From Coturnix japonica (Eukaryota > Chordata > Aves > Galliformes > Phasianidae), in NCBI RefSeq assembly GCF_001577835.2, contig NC_029516.1, positions 67,131,356 through 67,195,355 on the forward strand: DNA of 64,000 nucleotides, given 5' to 3'. Shown here in pieces: positions 1 through 12,930 of the stretch. Made by a program: the position numbers and the translations under genes. Each line of letters begins with the position of its first letter. Position 1 is the first letter of the stretch. The notes below the pieces were generated by a model that did not search any database, was not told where the DNA came from, and saw only the letters and a list, made by a program, of their open reading frames with translations.

Positions 1-154
1 TCAGCTGCATTTTAAGAATTTAATTTATTCTTTCCACTTTCTCACTAGACTGGTGTCTATAAGGGGCATGTAGCTTCCATGTAACGTTTAGCAGTTCACT
101 GATTTCAACAGCTACTTTAACTACAAATGTGTACTTCTACCGGATGACATTCCT

Positions 155-545
155 ATGCATATTCCAAATCTTGAAAAAAATTATTTCAATAATCTTTTCA
201 CCACTTCTCTGCCTTTACTAGTGCAATATGGAAATGCTTCAGACCAATCAGTAAATGTATCCACTATGACTAACCAATATTTCAGTCCTCTAGTCCAAGG
301 AAATTTAGTAAAATCAATCTGCCAATATTCTTCAGGTGTCTGTTTTTCTGAACTGACAACATATTTCACACCTTTCAGTGACTGACCTAACTACCTGTAG
401 TATATCCCAACTAATAACTGACTTCTGAAGATGTTTCAGTAAATTTTCTGTTCCACAGTGTACAGAATTGTGCTCTTCCCTCACTAGGCTATTCATGAGA
501 TAGTACAGTGCTACCGTAGGCATAAGGAATAACTGTCCAGCCATC
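155..545 (-). mobile_element. Endogenous retrovirus fossil, pol integrase fragment
   Basis: Two minus-strand reading stretches resemble retroviral integrase: one has the His-His-Cys-Cys zinc-binding pattern (HCGTENLLKH followed by CEICC), the other the start of the catalytic core (YWQIDFTKFP, then WLVIVDTFTDWSEAFP). This gypsy/gamma-retrovirus-like integrase wording is family knowledge; the match is by eye. The fragment is broken, with at least one break, and no LTR or gag/env part is seen beside it. It is an old fossil with no expected function. Confidence 0.75.
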
Positions 546-734
546 TCTCTACCTTTCTGCTTTTAGTACTGTTAACAAATTTAGACCAGGTTTAGCACTT
601 TAGCCTCTATACCTTTTTTTCTGCAGCCTTTTTGCAGTCAAATCAGTGACTGGAAAAATGTGACTGGAAATGTCAGGGCAAACAAGCCTAAATCCTGACC
701 TAGATATACCAGATAGAGCTGGATAGACTGGATT

Positions 735-1012
735 GATGGGCCAAGGCAAACTGTATGAGTTTCAATAGGGCCAATCATTGGGTCCTGCATTTTGGTCACA
801 ATAACTCCAGACAATCCTACAGGCTCAGGGAGGAGTGGCTGGAAAGCTGCCTGGTGGAAAGGGACCTTAGTGTGCTGATGGACAGTCAGATGAATGTGAG
901 CCAGCAGTGTGCCCAGGTGGCCAAGAAGGCCAATGACATCCTGGCTTGTGTCAGGAATGGTGTGGTGAGCAGGACTAGGGAGGTCTTCTCCAATCTGAGT
1001 GATTTTGTTAGC
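735..1012 (+). mobile_element. CR1 LINE fragment (ORF2 C-terminal part)
   Basis: The plus strand reads as the C-terminal half of CR1 ORF2, with recognisable wording such as [18 protein letters not shown] and [16 protein letters not shown]. Both ends are lost: the 5' reverse transcriptase part and the typical 3' tail are missing. Divergence from the usual CR1 wording suggests an old insertion. Confidence 0.8.
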
Positions 1013-3514
1013 AAAATAGAGACATAAATGACCTGGTAAGGAGGACATCTGCAGAAGCTAGGAAAAGTGTGGCCAGTTTATTAAACACCACTGCAGACAC
1101 AGGCTGGTTTATGCTTCTATATCACAGTTTGCCTTTTGAAATATGATGCTGGCCAGGCATAGGTGAATGCCTCCTTGTCCCAGGAGAAAGAGATTGATCC
1201 TGTGCTCCCTTCTCATTGTGTGCTCCCAGCTCACCAAAAATAATCTTCAGGGAACTTTGGTGAGAAAAAAATAATAATAATAATAATAATGACTAGGCTC
1301 CACATCTCTATGAATAGCAGGAAAAAAAAAGGCAAAACTTTATTCCATTCACATAATTTTCTCTCTTCTCCCAGTCATTTGAAATTCAGCGTTGTATATG
1401 TCTCTATGGATACACTGACACAGTAACCTTATTCTACTTAACACTTGGGCCTACATTTCTGCCTGAGGAACTCCGCTACTCACCTCAGGTTCTGTACCCA
1501 AGACTATAAAGGCATGGGATGCTTGCGAGGGATGGACAAAGATAAATGCAATTTGCCCTCAACAGAATAGAGCAAATGCAATTTAAACAGAAAAATTAAT
1601 CAATTGGCTTACAGAGGATGCATCTCCTTATAACTTTGTACTGTTTGCTCTCTAGCTTCTTTCTTCAATCCTTATTCACTGGTCTGTCACTGAGAAGGTA
1701 ACTGCTCCTGTAAAATGTTTCTCCTTGCAACCATACAAGAACAGAGGAGTTTCCCAGCATGTCTCTTCTCTCATGACAGAAGGCCATTCTACCTTCTGTG
1801 TTCCCTGGCCTGAAGCCACTGGCAGAGACCCATAATCTGTCCACTCAGACTGGCTTTGTATTCTCATCGACCACCACCTGTGGGTATTGTTTGCATTGGC
1901 TTCACGACCCTGGGTTGTCAGTAGCTCCTGACATGATCTGTGCTGACAGAAGTACTGTAAGCAGCACATGTGAAAGCAGAAAGCACTGTACCTTTTAGAA
2001 GCCAGCAAAAATTGTTTAGAAATGGAAGCAAGATTGAAAAGTAAATAAATTGATGTATGAAACAGCAGGAAATATTATCTTCTTGCAGAAAGATAAGAGT
2101 TAAATGGGTATTTCCCTGGAAATGCCCTGGCCATCAAATCACATATTCGACGTAGAAGGAACTCCTGGAGGACACAAGTCAACTTCTAGATCAAAGCAGG
2201 TCCAACTTCAAAACCAGAAAAGGTTTCATCAGGAATAATTCCCTGTGGCCACTGCCCCTATGATAGCCTCATTGTTCATTAACCTCTGGCTGGTCACTCA
2301 AAATAGGTCAATCACAGAAAACTGACTTGAAGGGGTGAACAATGCAGCTTGAAATTTGCTGTAAAGTACACTCAGAACTGACAGCATCCTCTTTCTTATC
2401 GTGAGAAGGAATAACCCACACCTGGCCTGTGCTCTAACAGAAACTGTCTTTCCTACTGGAACTCACTCTTACCAACACAGGTTGCTGCAAATATCATCTG
2501 AAGGATTCAGTTTATTTGACAAGGTTTTTGCAAATGTAAAGCCTGATCCTATGCATCAAAGACAATGCCACAAGGAACACTTTAAAAGACACTAAATGAA
2601 AAGAATGGATGTTTTCCCTCGCTGTTTCAGAAGACACCTATGGAAGGAAATAATGTTTAGCAGCAGGGAGCACCTTAAGGAGGAGGGCAGAAAGCAGCAG
2701 CTTTTTGCTGCTGAAGACAGCAATTTTAAAGCATGTTAAGAAATCATTTTCTTCCTTTATCCCTCTGAGTACATTATTTCACATAGAGCTGTAGAATCAT
2801 AAGTAAGCACAAATTATACTACCTCTTGTTCATCTGCTACCAGTGGTACCCTTTGAAACACTAAGAACTGTGTGGAAAATGCAAGTGCTCTGCCTGCCAG
2901 AGGGCAGTGTGCCACCTGCAGAAAGCACAACTTGAATAGGGAAGAAACAAAACAAATACACCAGAGAGGTCAATAACACACATAGAAATAAATACATTGA
3001 AGTAAAAAACAAACTAACAGAAATATTAAGAAATATACCGAGCAGACGTTTATCTCACCAGCCAAGTTTACAACATAGTAGAAAAGTTACTACCAGCTGT
3101 CTATCAAACTACTGAGGCAGCCCAGTTTTTCTACAATAGCAGCAGGTGTTATACTAGAGTTTCATTAAAATAAATAAACAAATAAATAAAAATGAAATCA
3201 GATCTTTTCTGAATGAATAAAAACAGGCTTTCAATTAAAAACTTGCCAAAAAGGTATTTACTTTCCTTAGAATATGTAGATGAATACATTGGAAAAGTGA
3301 TAACCTGAAATCATTTTACTTATTAGAATTTTCCACATACTTCTTTTTTAGATCAAGTATGTTTATGTCAGAAAACAAAGTTTCCTTTAGCATGTACATA
3401 TTTTCTGTGTTGTATGAAAAGAAAAAGACTTCATCATTTTAAACCATAGGTATGTGAGACATTTTAGAGTTTACATGACTTTTTCTTTTTTAAAAGCAAA
3501 TCTATCAGGAAGTG
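1013..3514. other. No gene seen; short (AAT)n near 1270-1290
   Basis: Apart from a short AAT triplet repeat at about 1270-1290, I see no exon, known repeat or RNA gene here. The longest open frame (minus strand, 1676-2008, 110 codons) has no recognisable domain and I treat it as chance. Confidence 0.5.
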
Positions 3515-3676
3515 ACAGGCTGGCTTTTCTTGTCCAGAGAAGTTGTAGGGTACACCTCCTTAGAGATCTTCAGATCTGTCCTGGACAGCCTGATCTAGGT
3601 GACCAAGCTTAAGCAGGGGTTGAATCAGATGACCTCCAGAGGTCCCTTCCAATCTCAGTCATTCAGTGATTCTACG
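3515..3676 (+). mobile_element. CR1 LINE 3' end
   Basis: The segment carries the standard CR1 3' end: the GATGACCTCCAGAGGTCCC block, then CTTCCAATCTCAGTCATTC and a GTGATTCT-type tail. It is a 5'-truncated plus-strand copy of about 160 bases. Confidence 0.8.
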
Positions 3677-4450
3677 ACAGTTTGAAAGCAAAGAGACAGA
3701 ATGACCTCTCTCCTACCCAAGCTTATTTATGATGCTATAATGAAAGTAGGAAGCTATTTCAGGCTGTATTTAACCTAAGCCCTCAGAGCAACCTCTGTGA
3801 GTTTCTTCAAAGGATCCCAACACAGATCTTAGGAGCAGGACAGGAGTTGAGGACGCAAATTGTAAAATTCCAAATAACCTAACCTTGTTGACTTCTAAGT
3901 ATTTTCTCCTTCTCACTAAGGTATTATTGGTATAATTCAATGAGATCATTACCTTTCTCAACAGCACTATCTCAGTTACCCAGTGAGGAACAAGCTATCT
4001 TATATTTAACAGAGGGTCAAAACACAAGTAGGGTACTTGAGAAATTCCTACCCCACTTTGACTCTTGGCAATGTTTCTCTGTACCCAGGCTTTTGGATTT
4101 CAGGCAGAGCTGATGGGAACAGCAAGTAGCACAAGAAATTTAATTTATCTTTAACTTTATGATCTTACCAGGTTTTATCTAGAGTCCTTACTGGGAATAT
4201 ATTAAGCACTTACACACTTCGGTATAACCAGGTAGCTAACTCTAAGCAAAAGTACTAAATTTCAGTACTAGATGAACAGTAATGCTAGGAAACTTAAGTT
4301 TTGTTTTTCTTTCACAAAAGCAATCCATCAGCCTATTTTTAGTTACCATGCAGTTTAAGGGATAGATGTATGAACTAATTTTCTTATTGAGGCTGCATAT
4401 CTGGATCCTCAATATTCTGGAGAACCTAAAAACAGGTACACAAAAAGAAA

Positions 4451-4864
4451 GAATCACAGTCACAAAATTGTAGCGGTTGGAAGGGACCTCCAGAGAACAT
4501 TGAGTCCAAACCCACTGCCAAAGCAGATCCCCAGGTAGGTGTCCAGTTGAGACTTGAACAGAGAAGGAGAAGAGAAGTCTCCAGAGAAGGAGACTCCACA
4601 GCCTCCCTGGGCAGCCTGTTTCAGTGCTCCATCACCCTCAATGTGTAGAAGTCCTTTTGCATATTTCAAATTTTTGTGCTCCAGTTTATGGCCATTTCCC
4701 CTTATCCCTTATCCTATAGACCACTGAAAAGAGGTTGGCCACCTCCCTTTGTCTCTTACACTTAGGTAATTTATAAATATTATTAAGATGCCCACTCAGT
4801 CTTTTCTCAAGTTTGAATAGAAGTCACTCAGCCTTTCCTCGTAGGGGAGATTCTCCAGGACCTT
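4451..4864 (-). mobile_element. CR1 LINE fragment
   Basis: The minus-strand CR1 3' end is seen as AGAATCACAGTCACAAAATT and GGTTGGAAGGGACCTCCAGA, and the copy runs through the 3' part of ORF2 to the next CR1 copy. Its wording differs from the copy that follows, so it is a separate insertion. It is 5' truncated. Confidence 0.8.
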
Positions 4865-6905
4865 AGTTACAGAACGGCTTTGGTTGGAAGGGACCCCAAG
4901 GATCCTCAAGTTTTAACCTCCCTGCCATAGGCAGGGCCACCAACCTCCAGATCTTGTACTAGACCAGGCTGCCCAGGGCTCCATCCAACACAGGCTTGAA
5001 AGCCTCCAGGGATGGGGCATCCATAGCCTCTCTGGGAAGCCTATTCCAGCACCTCACCACTCTGTTTTGAACCTCCCCTTGACATCTAATCTAAACCTTA
5101 CCTCCTTGAGCTTAGAAACATTCCTCCTTGTTCTATCACTATCTACCCTTGTTAAAAAAAATAAAAAATAAAAGAAAATTGTTTCTCCTCCTGTTTTAAT
5201 CCCCTTTTGAATACTAGTAGGAGTAAAATACTGCAAGGAGACTTCCTTGCAACCTTCCATTCTCCAGGCTGAACAAACACAGCTCCGTCAGCCTGTCTTT
5301 GTAGGAGAGCTTCTCCATCCCTCTGATCAACTTTGTGGCCCTCCTCTGGACCATCTCCAACAACTCCATGTCTTTTCTGTATTAGGGGCCCCAGACCTGG
5401 ATGCAGTACTACAGATGGGCCTCATGAGGGCAGAGTAGAGAGGGACAATCACCTCCCTGTCCCTCTTAGCCACCCCTCTTCTGATGGAGCCCAGGATAGC
5501 ATTGGCATTCCAAGCTGGAAGAACACACTGCTGTCTCAAATTCAGGTTCTTCTCACAGTCTGTATACATTTCTGGGGCTACTCCAACCCACGTGCAAAAC
5601 CTTGCACTTTACTATTGTATGGGAAATCACAGCTTGAACCTCTGATTAATCAGCTGAAGCAAGTGTTGGGTCAGCTGTGGGAGCACAGGTGAGAGTAATT
5701 TAGCTGTGCTCCCAGAAGGGGTGGAGCTCGACCCCACCTCCTCTATGACCTCATTTAAGGGCTGACCCCCACTGAGGCAGCATCTCTTGGAGATTGCTCT
5801 CCAGTGGAGACTGCCTCAGCTTTCTGGTCAAGGCGTTGACATTGGTGAGTTTTCCTTTGCTAATAACCTTTGAATATCTACCATCATCTTTGTTAACATC
5901 TTTATATTAGCCCACCCTTACAACTATATTGAATCTCATTAGGCTCACATGGGCCCACCTTTTGAGTTTGTTGAGGTCCCTCTGGATGGTTTCACATCTT
6001 CCTAACATATCAACTGCACCACTCAGCTTGGTGTCATCAGCAGACTTGCTGAGGGTGCACTCCAGACACTGATGAAGAGAAATGGTCCCATGACAGAAAT
6101 ATGGGGGACATGACTCATTAGTGACCTCCACCTGGATGTTCTAGATGTTGTGCCATTCAACACAATCCTGTCTACAGCCTCCCAACCAATCCCTTATCCA
6201 CTGAATAGTCTACCCCTCAAATCCGTAGCTCTCCACTTTAGAGATAAGAATGTAGTGGAGGACCCCGTAAAAAGCCTTGAACAAGTCCATGTAAATGAAA
6301 TCAGTTGCTTTCCCTTTGTCTATCAGTGTCATCACTCCATCATAGAAGGCCACCAGATTGGTCAGGTATAACCTTTGCTTGGTAAAGCCATGCTGGCTGT
6401 CTCAGATGCTAATCCTTCATGTGCCTTAATATGTCTTCTAGGAGGATCTGTTCCATAATCTTCCCAGGCAGAGGTGAGGCTCACCAGCCTGTAGTTCCCT
6501 GGGTCCTCCTTCCTCCCTTTCTTGTAAATGGGAGTGACATTTCCTTTTTTCCAGTCCCTGGAGATTGAGCCCAGTAGTCACAAATATGATGCAGACTAGC
6601 TCAGCAGCCATGTCAGCCATCTTCTTTAGGACCCTGAGATGTGTGTCATCTGATCCCATAGACTTATACACATTCAGTCTCATGAGGTGGTCTTGGACTT
6701 GCTCTGCCCTTACAATGGAATTGGATTTATGCCCCTAGTTCCCACCTAGAAGCTCAGGAATGTGACCTTCAGGGACACACAAAATACAAGAATGCTGTCT
6801 GCCAATGAAGACCAACACAAAAAAATCTCATTTAGTATCTCAGCCTTTCTCCATAACTGTCACAGCCAGTTCTTCTTTCTCATTTGCCAAAGGTGGTAGC
6901 CTCTG
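4865..6905 (-). mobile_element. Long CR1 LINE copy interrupted by a solo LTR
   Basis: A minus-strand CR1 of about 1.7 kb, not counting the inserted LTR. Its 3' end is at about 4865 (GGTTGGAAGGGACCCCAAGG) and its 5' truncation at about 6905. The body covers the C-terminal and reverse transcriptase parts of ORF2; for example, the minus strand reads MYTDCEKNLNLRQQCVLPAW and KSMGSDDTHLRVLKKMADMA. The frame is not open throughout, so the copy is dead. A solo LTR at 5616-5922 splits it and is therefore younger. Confidence 0.85.
5616..5922 (+). mobile_element. Solo LTR of an endogenous retrovirus, with 5-bp target duplication
   Basis: A 307-bp block starts TGTATGGG and ends CCCTTACA, so it has the TG...CA ends of an LTR. 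It is flanked by ACTAT on both sides (5611-5615 and 5923-5927), and the CR1 sequence continues cleanly after it. A TTTAAGGG box near 5755 may be the TATA-like element, which suggests the plus orientation. A 5-bp duplication fits ERVL-type integration, but the family is not certain. No internal retroviral sequence remains. Confidence 0.8.
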
Positions 6906-9900
6906 ACATGTAAAATTATAGATTAGGGTGAAGGAATGGATAACAGTAAAGAATATATATATTATATATATATTCTAAAAAACCTACAGTTGCATTTCTA
7001 AGTTTAAAAGACATGTCAGCCAGCAAATCTTTGTTTTAAGAAAACTGAGCAGTTTGATGAGTCTAAAACTTCAATAAAGATGATAGAAATCAGCCTACTT
7101 TTATTCCTTGAAACAGAATGCATTTCCCAACCACCCCTGGCATGACACCAACCTGTGCCAGCTGTGAAAATGGCCAAAGATCACCAGGGGCCAGGTGCAG
7201 GATCAGTGTCCCAGCAGCTGATGAACCTCTGTGTCCAGGGCACTGTGTGTCACACAAGATCCTTCTCACCAGCAACAGACAGGGTGAGAAGTCAACACAA
7301 AGAGATACAGTAGTTGCAAAGAGGTGCAAATATGTTTGAAAAGCCATTGTGTGAATTAAAATCTGAATTTTAAGGGTAGCATTCAAGAGACCTATTTTCC
7401 ATGTCTCCATCCAACCTAATCATTCCTTGCACATGTGCCATTAATATCCATTTTTTTCCCAGCAGAAAAAAAATATTATATACTGCTATTTATCTTGTCC
7501 TGCTGCTTACGAAGCTGGAGCTTCATGCTGCTTTGAAAGAGTCCAGAACTGTATATTAGTCTTGCAGTAATTTGTGAAGCCTTTCTACTTTCCTTGCATT
7601 AGAAGTATTGGATAATGCTTGCTTCAGTCATGGCCTTCATCAATTACTACTCAGGTTTTCAGATTCAGAAATTATTTAAAATTTCCACAGTAAATATTTC
7701 TTAAACCAAGTTTTAGTTTCAAAGAAATTCCACTAAAAATAAATCTAAACTGCTAAAGAGCAACAAATTCAGCAATTCTATTTTAACCATATCATTCACG
7801 TTCTGTGTCATCACTGCTGCACAGCACTAAGGCTCTTGGCTAATGATGAGACTGTCTGCATATTTTGTCTTTTGATGGCTTCAGTGCTTCCTTCCTTCCT
7901 CTTTGTATTTTTGTTCTTAATTTCTTTGGATGAAATATTTCTATTTCTTTTTCCATACCATAAAATCAACTGAGTGAAATCTGTGAACCAGACAAAGTAA
8001 GTTTAAAGCTATATTAGAGCACAGTTTATTATCTATACTCTTTTTCTTTCTAACTATGGAAGATTATTCCAATATTTTATTTGAAACCATCAGTAAACAC
8101 AGTGGCATCAATTTCTTTAACCAGTGTCATAGAAACACTGAAAAATATAGGTGGAAAGGGGCCCCTGGAAGTTCTAGTGCGACCCATGATTACAATAGTG
8201 TCAATTCCCAAGATGGATCAGATCACTCAGGATCTTGCTGTAGCTTTATCACTCTTGTGGGAAGAATTTTTAATTTCTTTCCAACTAAAATTTTTGCAGT
8301 TTGTGACTGTAGTGTATTTTACCCTAAATGACTGATGATTATCTCACTGGATTTTAGTATATATTTTCAGTACAGAAATAGTACACTGCAAATAGGTGTT
8401 AGAACAGACCATTCGAACCAACCAGCAAGTCTGAGAAGTGGCACAGGAAAGCGAGGATTCTCCAATGGCACATTTCTGTTCGTACTGATCCTGTTTCCAG
8501 TACTAAGAAAAACTGAAGTGAAAGTCAACAGTTCTCCTGGGGGCAAAATACTTCACGAACAGCCTTTAAACTACTGAGTAACCCAGAGGAGCCCATTAAA
8601 GGTTGCTGTGCTCCCCAGCCCCACAGATGAAAGAGAGGCTATCATAGTTATCCTACAGGGGGGAAATAAACAAACAAATAAAATTTAAACCAATTGCAAC
8701 ACTTATTTTTGCACACATATCCAGTGTCACACTGTGTCTCTCTCCCTGCAGCTGAGCTCCACTGAGCTGCCTGCACCAGTCCTGCAGCTTGCTGAAACTT
8801 GCTAGTGTGCTTCTCACATGAAAAGACTAAATTCCAGCTTTAGAGGGGACTTTTGGACTGCACAAGCTTTCTCAGGTTAGACTGAGAAACTTAAGAGCAT
8901 TTCAAGAGAAAATAGGAACTAACAGCGATAAAAGGAGCATGCAGTGAAAGAAGGGATGGACTGATGGTACAGGTTCTTGCTACTGGGCATGTGCATTTTA
9001 TTCTGTAGAGGACTGAAATGAATCAAAGTATTCAGACTGGAATATGAGTACCAAAGCAACCATCAAAGAACATGCAGTGAAAGAATGCAGATATCTCCAT
9101 GTGAAAGCTCAGACTGGCTTGGCTCTCTAGTTTTGAGAACTAAAAACGCCTGAGAACTAATACTAGTTTCTGTCTAAGAACAGAATTAACTTGAAAGTCT
9201 TTCACTGTTAAGGTACCTTTTAAGTTGCATGCTGAGAAATCTAAATATGTATTTAAATATATATGCATACATATGTATTTCAAGCCACAGATAACCAGAG
9301 CTTACTGTCACAAGACACTGGGAAAGGACATATAGTACAGCCACCTGTGTCCTTCAAGCAGATTACTTCAGAGTTCACTCATGTACAAAGAGCATGTCCT
9401 GCAGCCAAACAGGAAATTTGCTCTCTTCCAGGATGAACTCCCCCCAAACTACTACTGCTCACTTTGAACACTTGCCTCTCACACACTCTTGTGCTGGGGC
9501 CCACCCCCCAAATCCTCACCAACTTTTTTTCATTTCTCTTACTCTAAACTAAATCCATCCCTTCATCTACTTACCATCAAGGATATTCACTAATCTATGA
9601 GGTTGGTTGTATCTGAGTCCTGACTTGAACTTCAGAAGCAGGTTCCCATATGTGGAAGGGTCTTCTCATCCCCAAATGAATAGATACCACAGCTTGGGAA
9701 AATCCATTTCAATAAATGGAAGCATCTCTTTGGAAACGGATGGTTTCAACAGCTCTCACTGTGCATTGTGGTCATTCTGTATTCCACAGTACCTAAGAAA
9801 ACTCAGACACTGAAATAACAGAAACACTTGCTGTTCAGAAAACACAGCCCTTTAGGGAATGTTTCTGCTTTGACTGGGAGCTCTGCCAGTGATTTTAGAT

Positions 9901-12366
9901 GGAGGAGGAATGAGGCCTTTCATTTCAGTCAGTTGGAGTAGAACAGCACAAACAACATCACAAATGTCCATCTGGGATGTTTTCAAGCAGGGAAGTCAGA
10001 TTTCTTATCTGTTTGTCCTCAGAATATAATGGAAATATCTGGGCTTTCTGCTTTTACCTATCTATATTGCATTACATTTTGAAAGCCCATAATCTCTAAA
10101 ATCAATGGTAAAAATCTACCTCCCTTTGGGAATTGCACACCAGAGCTGAAAGTTTATACCAATCTTCTGTCTAACAGGAAATAAAAGAACAAAGAGGGAA
10201 AAACAGGCATTTGTCAAGAAAACCTTATATTCTGCACCATGCAGAGAGAAGCATCAAAGAAGCTTCTCAAGCATTGCAGATATACTTGACTTAGTACTTC
10301 TGAAACTAGATGCGGTTTGGAAATGCATTTCTAAAATATCTGTTACATAAAGAAAAAGTAAGGAGAAAAGTGTGGAAGACGCAAGACAATATATTTGGCA
10401 AGTATACTGCAGAAACTGATAGTACGTGCTGCAGTCCAATATCCAGTGGGCTGTGCTTACTTCATTTGTTTCACGTAGCTGAAGATAGCCACGATGTTTG
10501 CTTTAGTCGTGGGCAGTTGATAAGAATGGGACATCCAAGTAAGGTCATTCAGGATGTGTTTAACAGCACCGGGTAAAGTCTGTGGCAAAAGCCCATGCAC
10601 ACACATGCACACATCCACTGCACGTAGCATTGACTTAGTGTGTCATTTTCTTTAGAAAAACTAGTAGAGGGGCACTCCACCTTTGTATTTCTAGTGCTAA
10701 AGATGTGATTGTCCCAGAGCCAATTATTACAGTGATTTTAAGGATTAGGAGGGGGAGGAAGAAGGTCTGATTTCTCTCACTCTTTGAAGTGATGCAATGC
10801 AAATAAAAGTGTTAAAAGCAGAGGTAGTTTCATATCTGTCCTCCCAAACTCTTTTGCATTCTTTGAAATAACAGAGAGAAGAGGCTTTCTGAGGCCATCC
10901 TAAATATTTTGAAACCAAAGGGATAATTCTTCCACTATACTCACACACATGTACCAAGTAGAACCTAGCAGAGAAGACAGGCTGGCTGATGGTGAAGATC
11001 TCTCTGCCCCTAGATAACACAGAGTTCTGCAAAAGACAAGACACATGCCTGTTTAAATACAGGTCAATATGTTCTATTAAGCAATCATGCTACAGGTGCT
11101 CCTACATGATGAAAGCAGTCTGGCACTGTAAGGGAACATGCATTTTTAATGATAGGTGAGCTCTGAAAGCCAATCCCTTTATATTGAGTTTATGAATAAA
11201 AAACTCACAAGATGTCTGCAAAAAAACTGAGAGAAAATCACTTGTAGAAACTTCAGTTTGTTATCAAAAGCTTGCCTTTTCCCTGGAAGTCATCTGCAGT
11301 TGACTGAAATGAATAATGGAAATGATTTACTTTGCTAGCACCTGAACAAAGGGTGACATATTAGCTGAGATCAAGGTTTTACTCTTACCATATATTTTGA
11401 TTTTTAAAAGAAGAATCAAAGCAGTTAAACAAGGATAAAATCAGAGCTTAGGTTGCTCCTGTGACCTTAACTCAGTTCCTTTTACTTTTGGTTTTGAGAA
11501 CAATTTGCAGTTAAAAGATCGTATTCAATCCAATTACAAAACCTTCCACTGCATATTTGCTTTATTCAGCACAGAAATCTAGGCTGTCCATCTACAACTA
11601 TTCAGTGTGCTCTGCCCATCTCCTCATGTATCCTCATGTACTTCCAGTACACAGTGGATGAGTGACATGCATGACTTCAGGTGTCACAGCTGAGTCACTT
11701 GGTCCAGCTGAATGCCAGTGAGACAAAGAGGGAAGGAGAATGGGATCAAGTAAAATTCTGAGCACCAACAGTTTTCTCAAATACATTTCAACCTGAAAGC
11801 TGAAGCCTGTCTTACTTATCCCTTTCTTTCAAGCTGTCTCTGAAGGGAGAATTTTCTTGCTTTATCTTAGTGATACCCAGCATCCACAATGGATGGGTAC
11901 CTCAGGTTGTCAGCATTACCCAGACACCTTTGCAGGCTGTTTCCAGGGCTGTCAGGTATCCCTACAGGTGGAATTGGAAAGCACAGCAAAACATGGCCAT
12001 CCTCACGGTAGAGGATGTTTTAGTAACTAAGGCATAGTCCAGCCCTGCCTTCTCCACTTCAAGCTTCCAGATGTGCTCCCAGTGCTATTTTCAGAGCACC
12101 CACTTTACTTCCCATCCATTTAAAAGTCTGGGTTCCTCAGAGGAGGGACTACCCTATTTTCATGTTTCAGCACTCTGAAACAAGAATGTCTGTGGAAAAG
12201 TAAAATCTATATTGCCATTCATTTCCCAGCAGAGTGTTCAATATATTTGTTTTAGCCCAGCAGCTTATAATCAACAGTCTGGAATTTCGCTGTTAAAGTG
12301 AGAATCTTCTGAGAATGCATAACAATTTAAGCACATGAAAGTACTTTTCACTTCTTTGAGATATCA
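6906..12366. other. Gene-free stretch upstream of FGF23
   Basis: No exon, RNA gene or clear transposon is recognised here, except a possible very old CR1 piece at 8128-8250 and a short AT-rich run near 6953-6975. Open frames are short and without recognisable domains. FGF6, the expected left-hand neighbour of FGF23, is not seen and should lie beyond the window. Confidence 0.5.
8128..8250 (-). mobile_element. Possible very old CR1 remnant
   Basis: The wording (CATAGAAACACTG, then GGTGGAAAGGGGCCCCTGGA, then ATCAGATCACTCAGGATCTT) follows the order of a minus-strand CR1 3' region, but with many differences. I list it only as a possibility. Confidence 0.3.
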
Positions 12367-12367
12367 A

Positions 12368-12401
12368 CAAAACAAACAAACAAACAAACAAACAAACAAA
12401 A
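12368..12401. repeat. (AAAC)n microsatellite
   Basis: A nearly perfect AAAC tetranucleotide run of about eight units. Confidence 0.9.
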
Positions 12402-12795
12402 GAGAAATAGGTTCTCAAAACTGACACACACTATGAAATGACCTGAATATTTTTTTTCACCAGAGAACTCTTTCTATGCAGCTGAGACCTCAGAGAGAGT
12501 TCAGAACATTGCATAGTAATAAGCACAGAAGGGCTTTATCATGCATATGAAATATTGAATGAGAAAAACTGCATTCACAAATAATATTAATTAAAAAACG
12601 TGCCTCTTGTGGAAACCTTTATAACTGCTTCTGAGGTATTTATATCCACATTTCTACAGCAGTCAAATGAAACAGAGAAAAAGAAAAAAAAAATAATAAT
12701 ATAAATACTTATGTTTGAATACCAGACCCCTCCACCCTCCTCCTCCCCCCCCCAAACAAAAAGTGAATAACTTTAACACTAAATAGATACACTTA

Positions 12796-12930
12796 AAAAG
12801 GGAAAAAGAAAAGAAAAGAAAAGAAAAGAAAAGAAAGAAAAGAAAAGAAAAGAAAAAAAGAAAAGAAAGAAAGAAAAGAAAAGAAAAGAAAAAAAGAAAA
12901 GAAAAGAAAAGAGAAAGAAAAGAAAAAAGC
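12796..12930. repeat. (AAAAG)n purine-only tract
   Basis: About 130 bases of only A and G on the plus strand, mostly AAAAG units with some AAAG units. It lies about 1.7 kb upstream of the FGF23 start codon. Such mirror-like homopurine tracts are slippage-prone and can form triplex DNA; no function is implied. Confidence 0.95.

Noticed and set aside
1676-2008. A 110-codon minus-strand open frame
   Set aside because: No recognisable domain, no splice or poly(A) support; composition looks like ordinary non-coding sequence.
5247-5692. Plus-strand open frames of 63 and 119 codons
   Set aside because: They are the antisense of a CR1 copy and run into the solo LTR.
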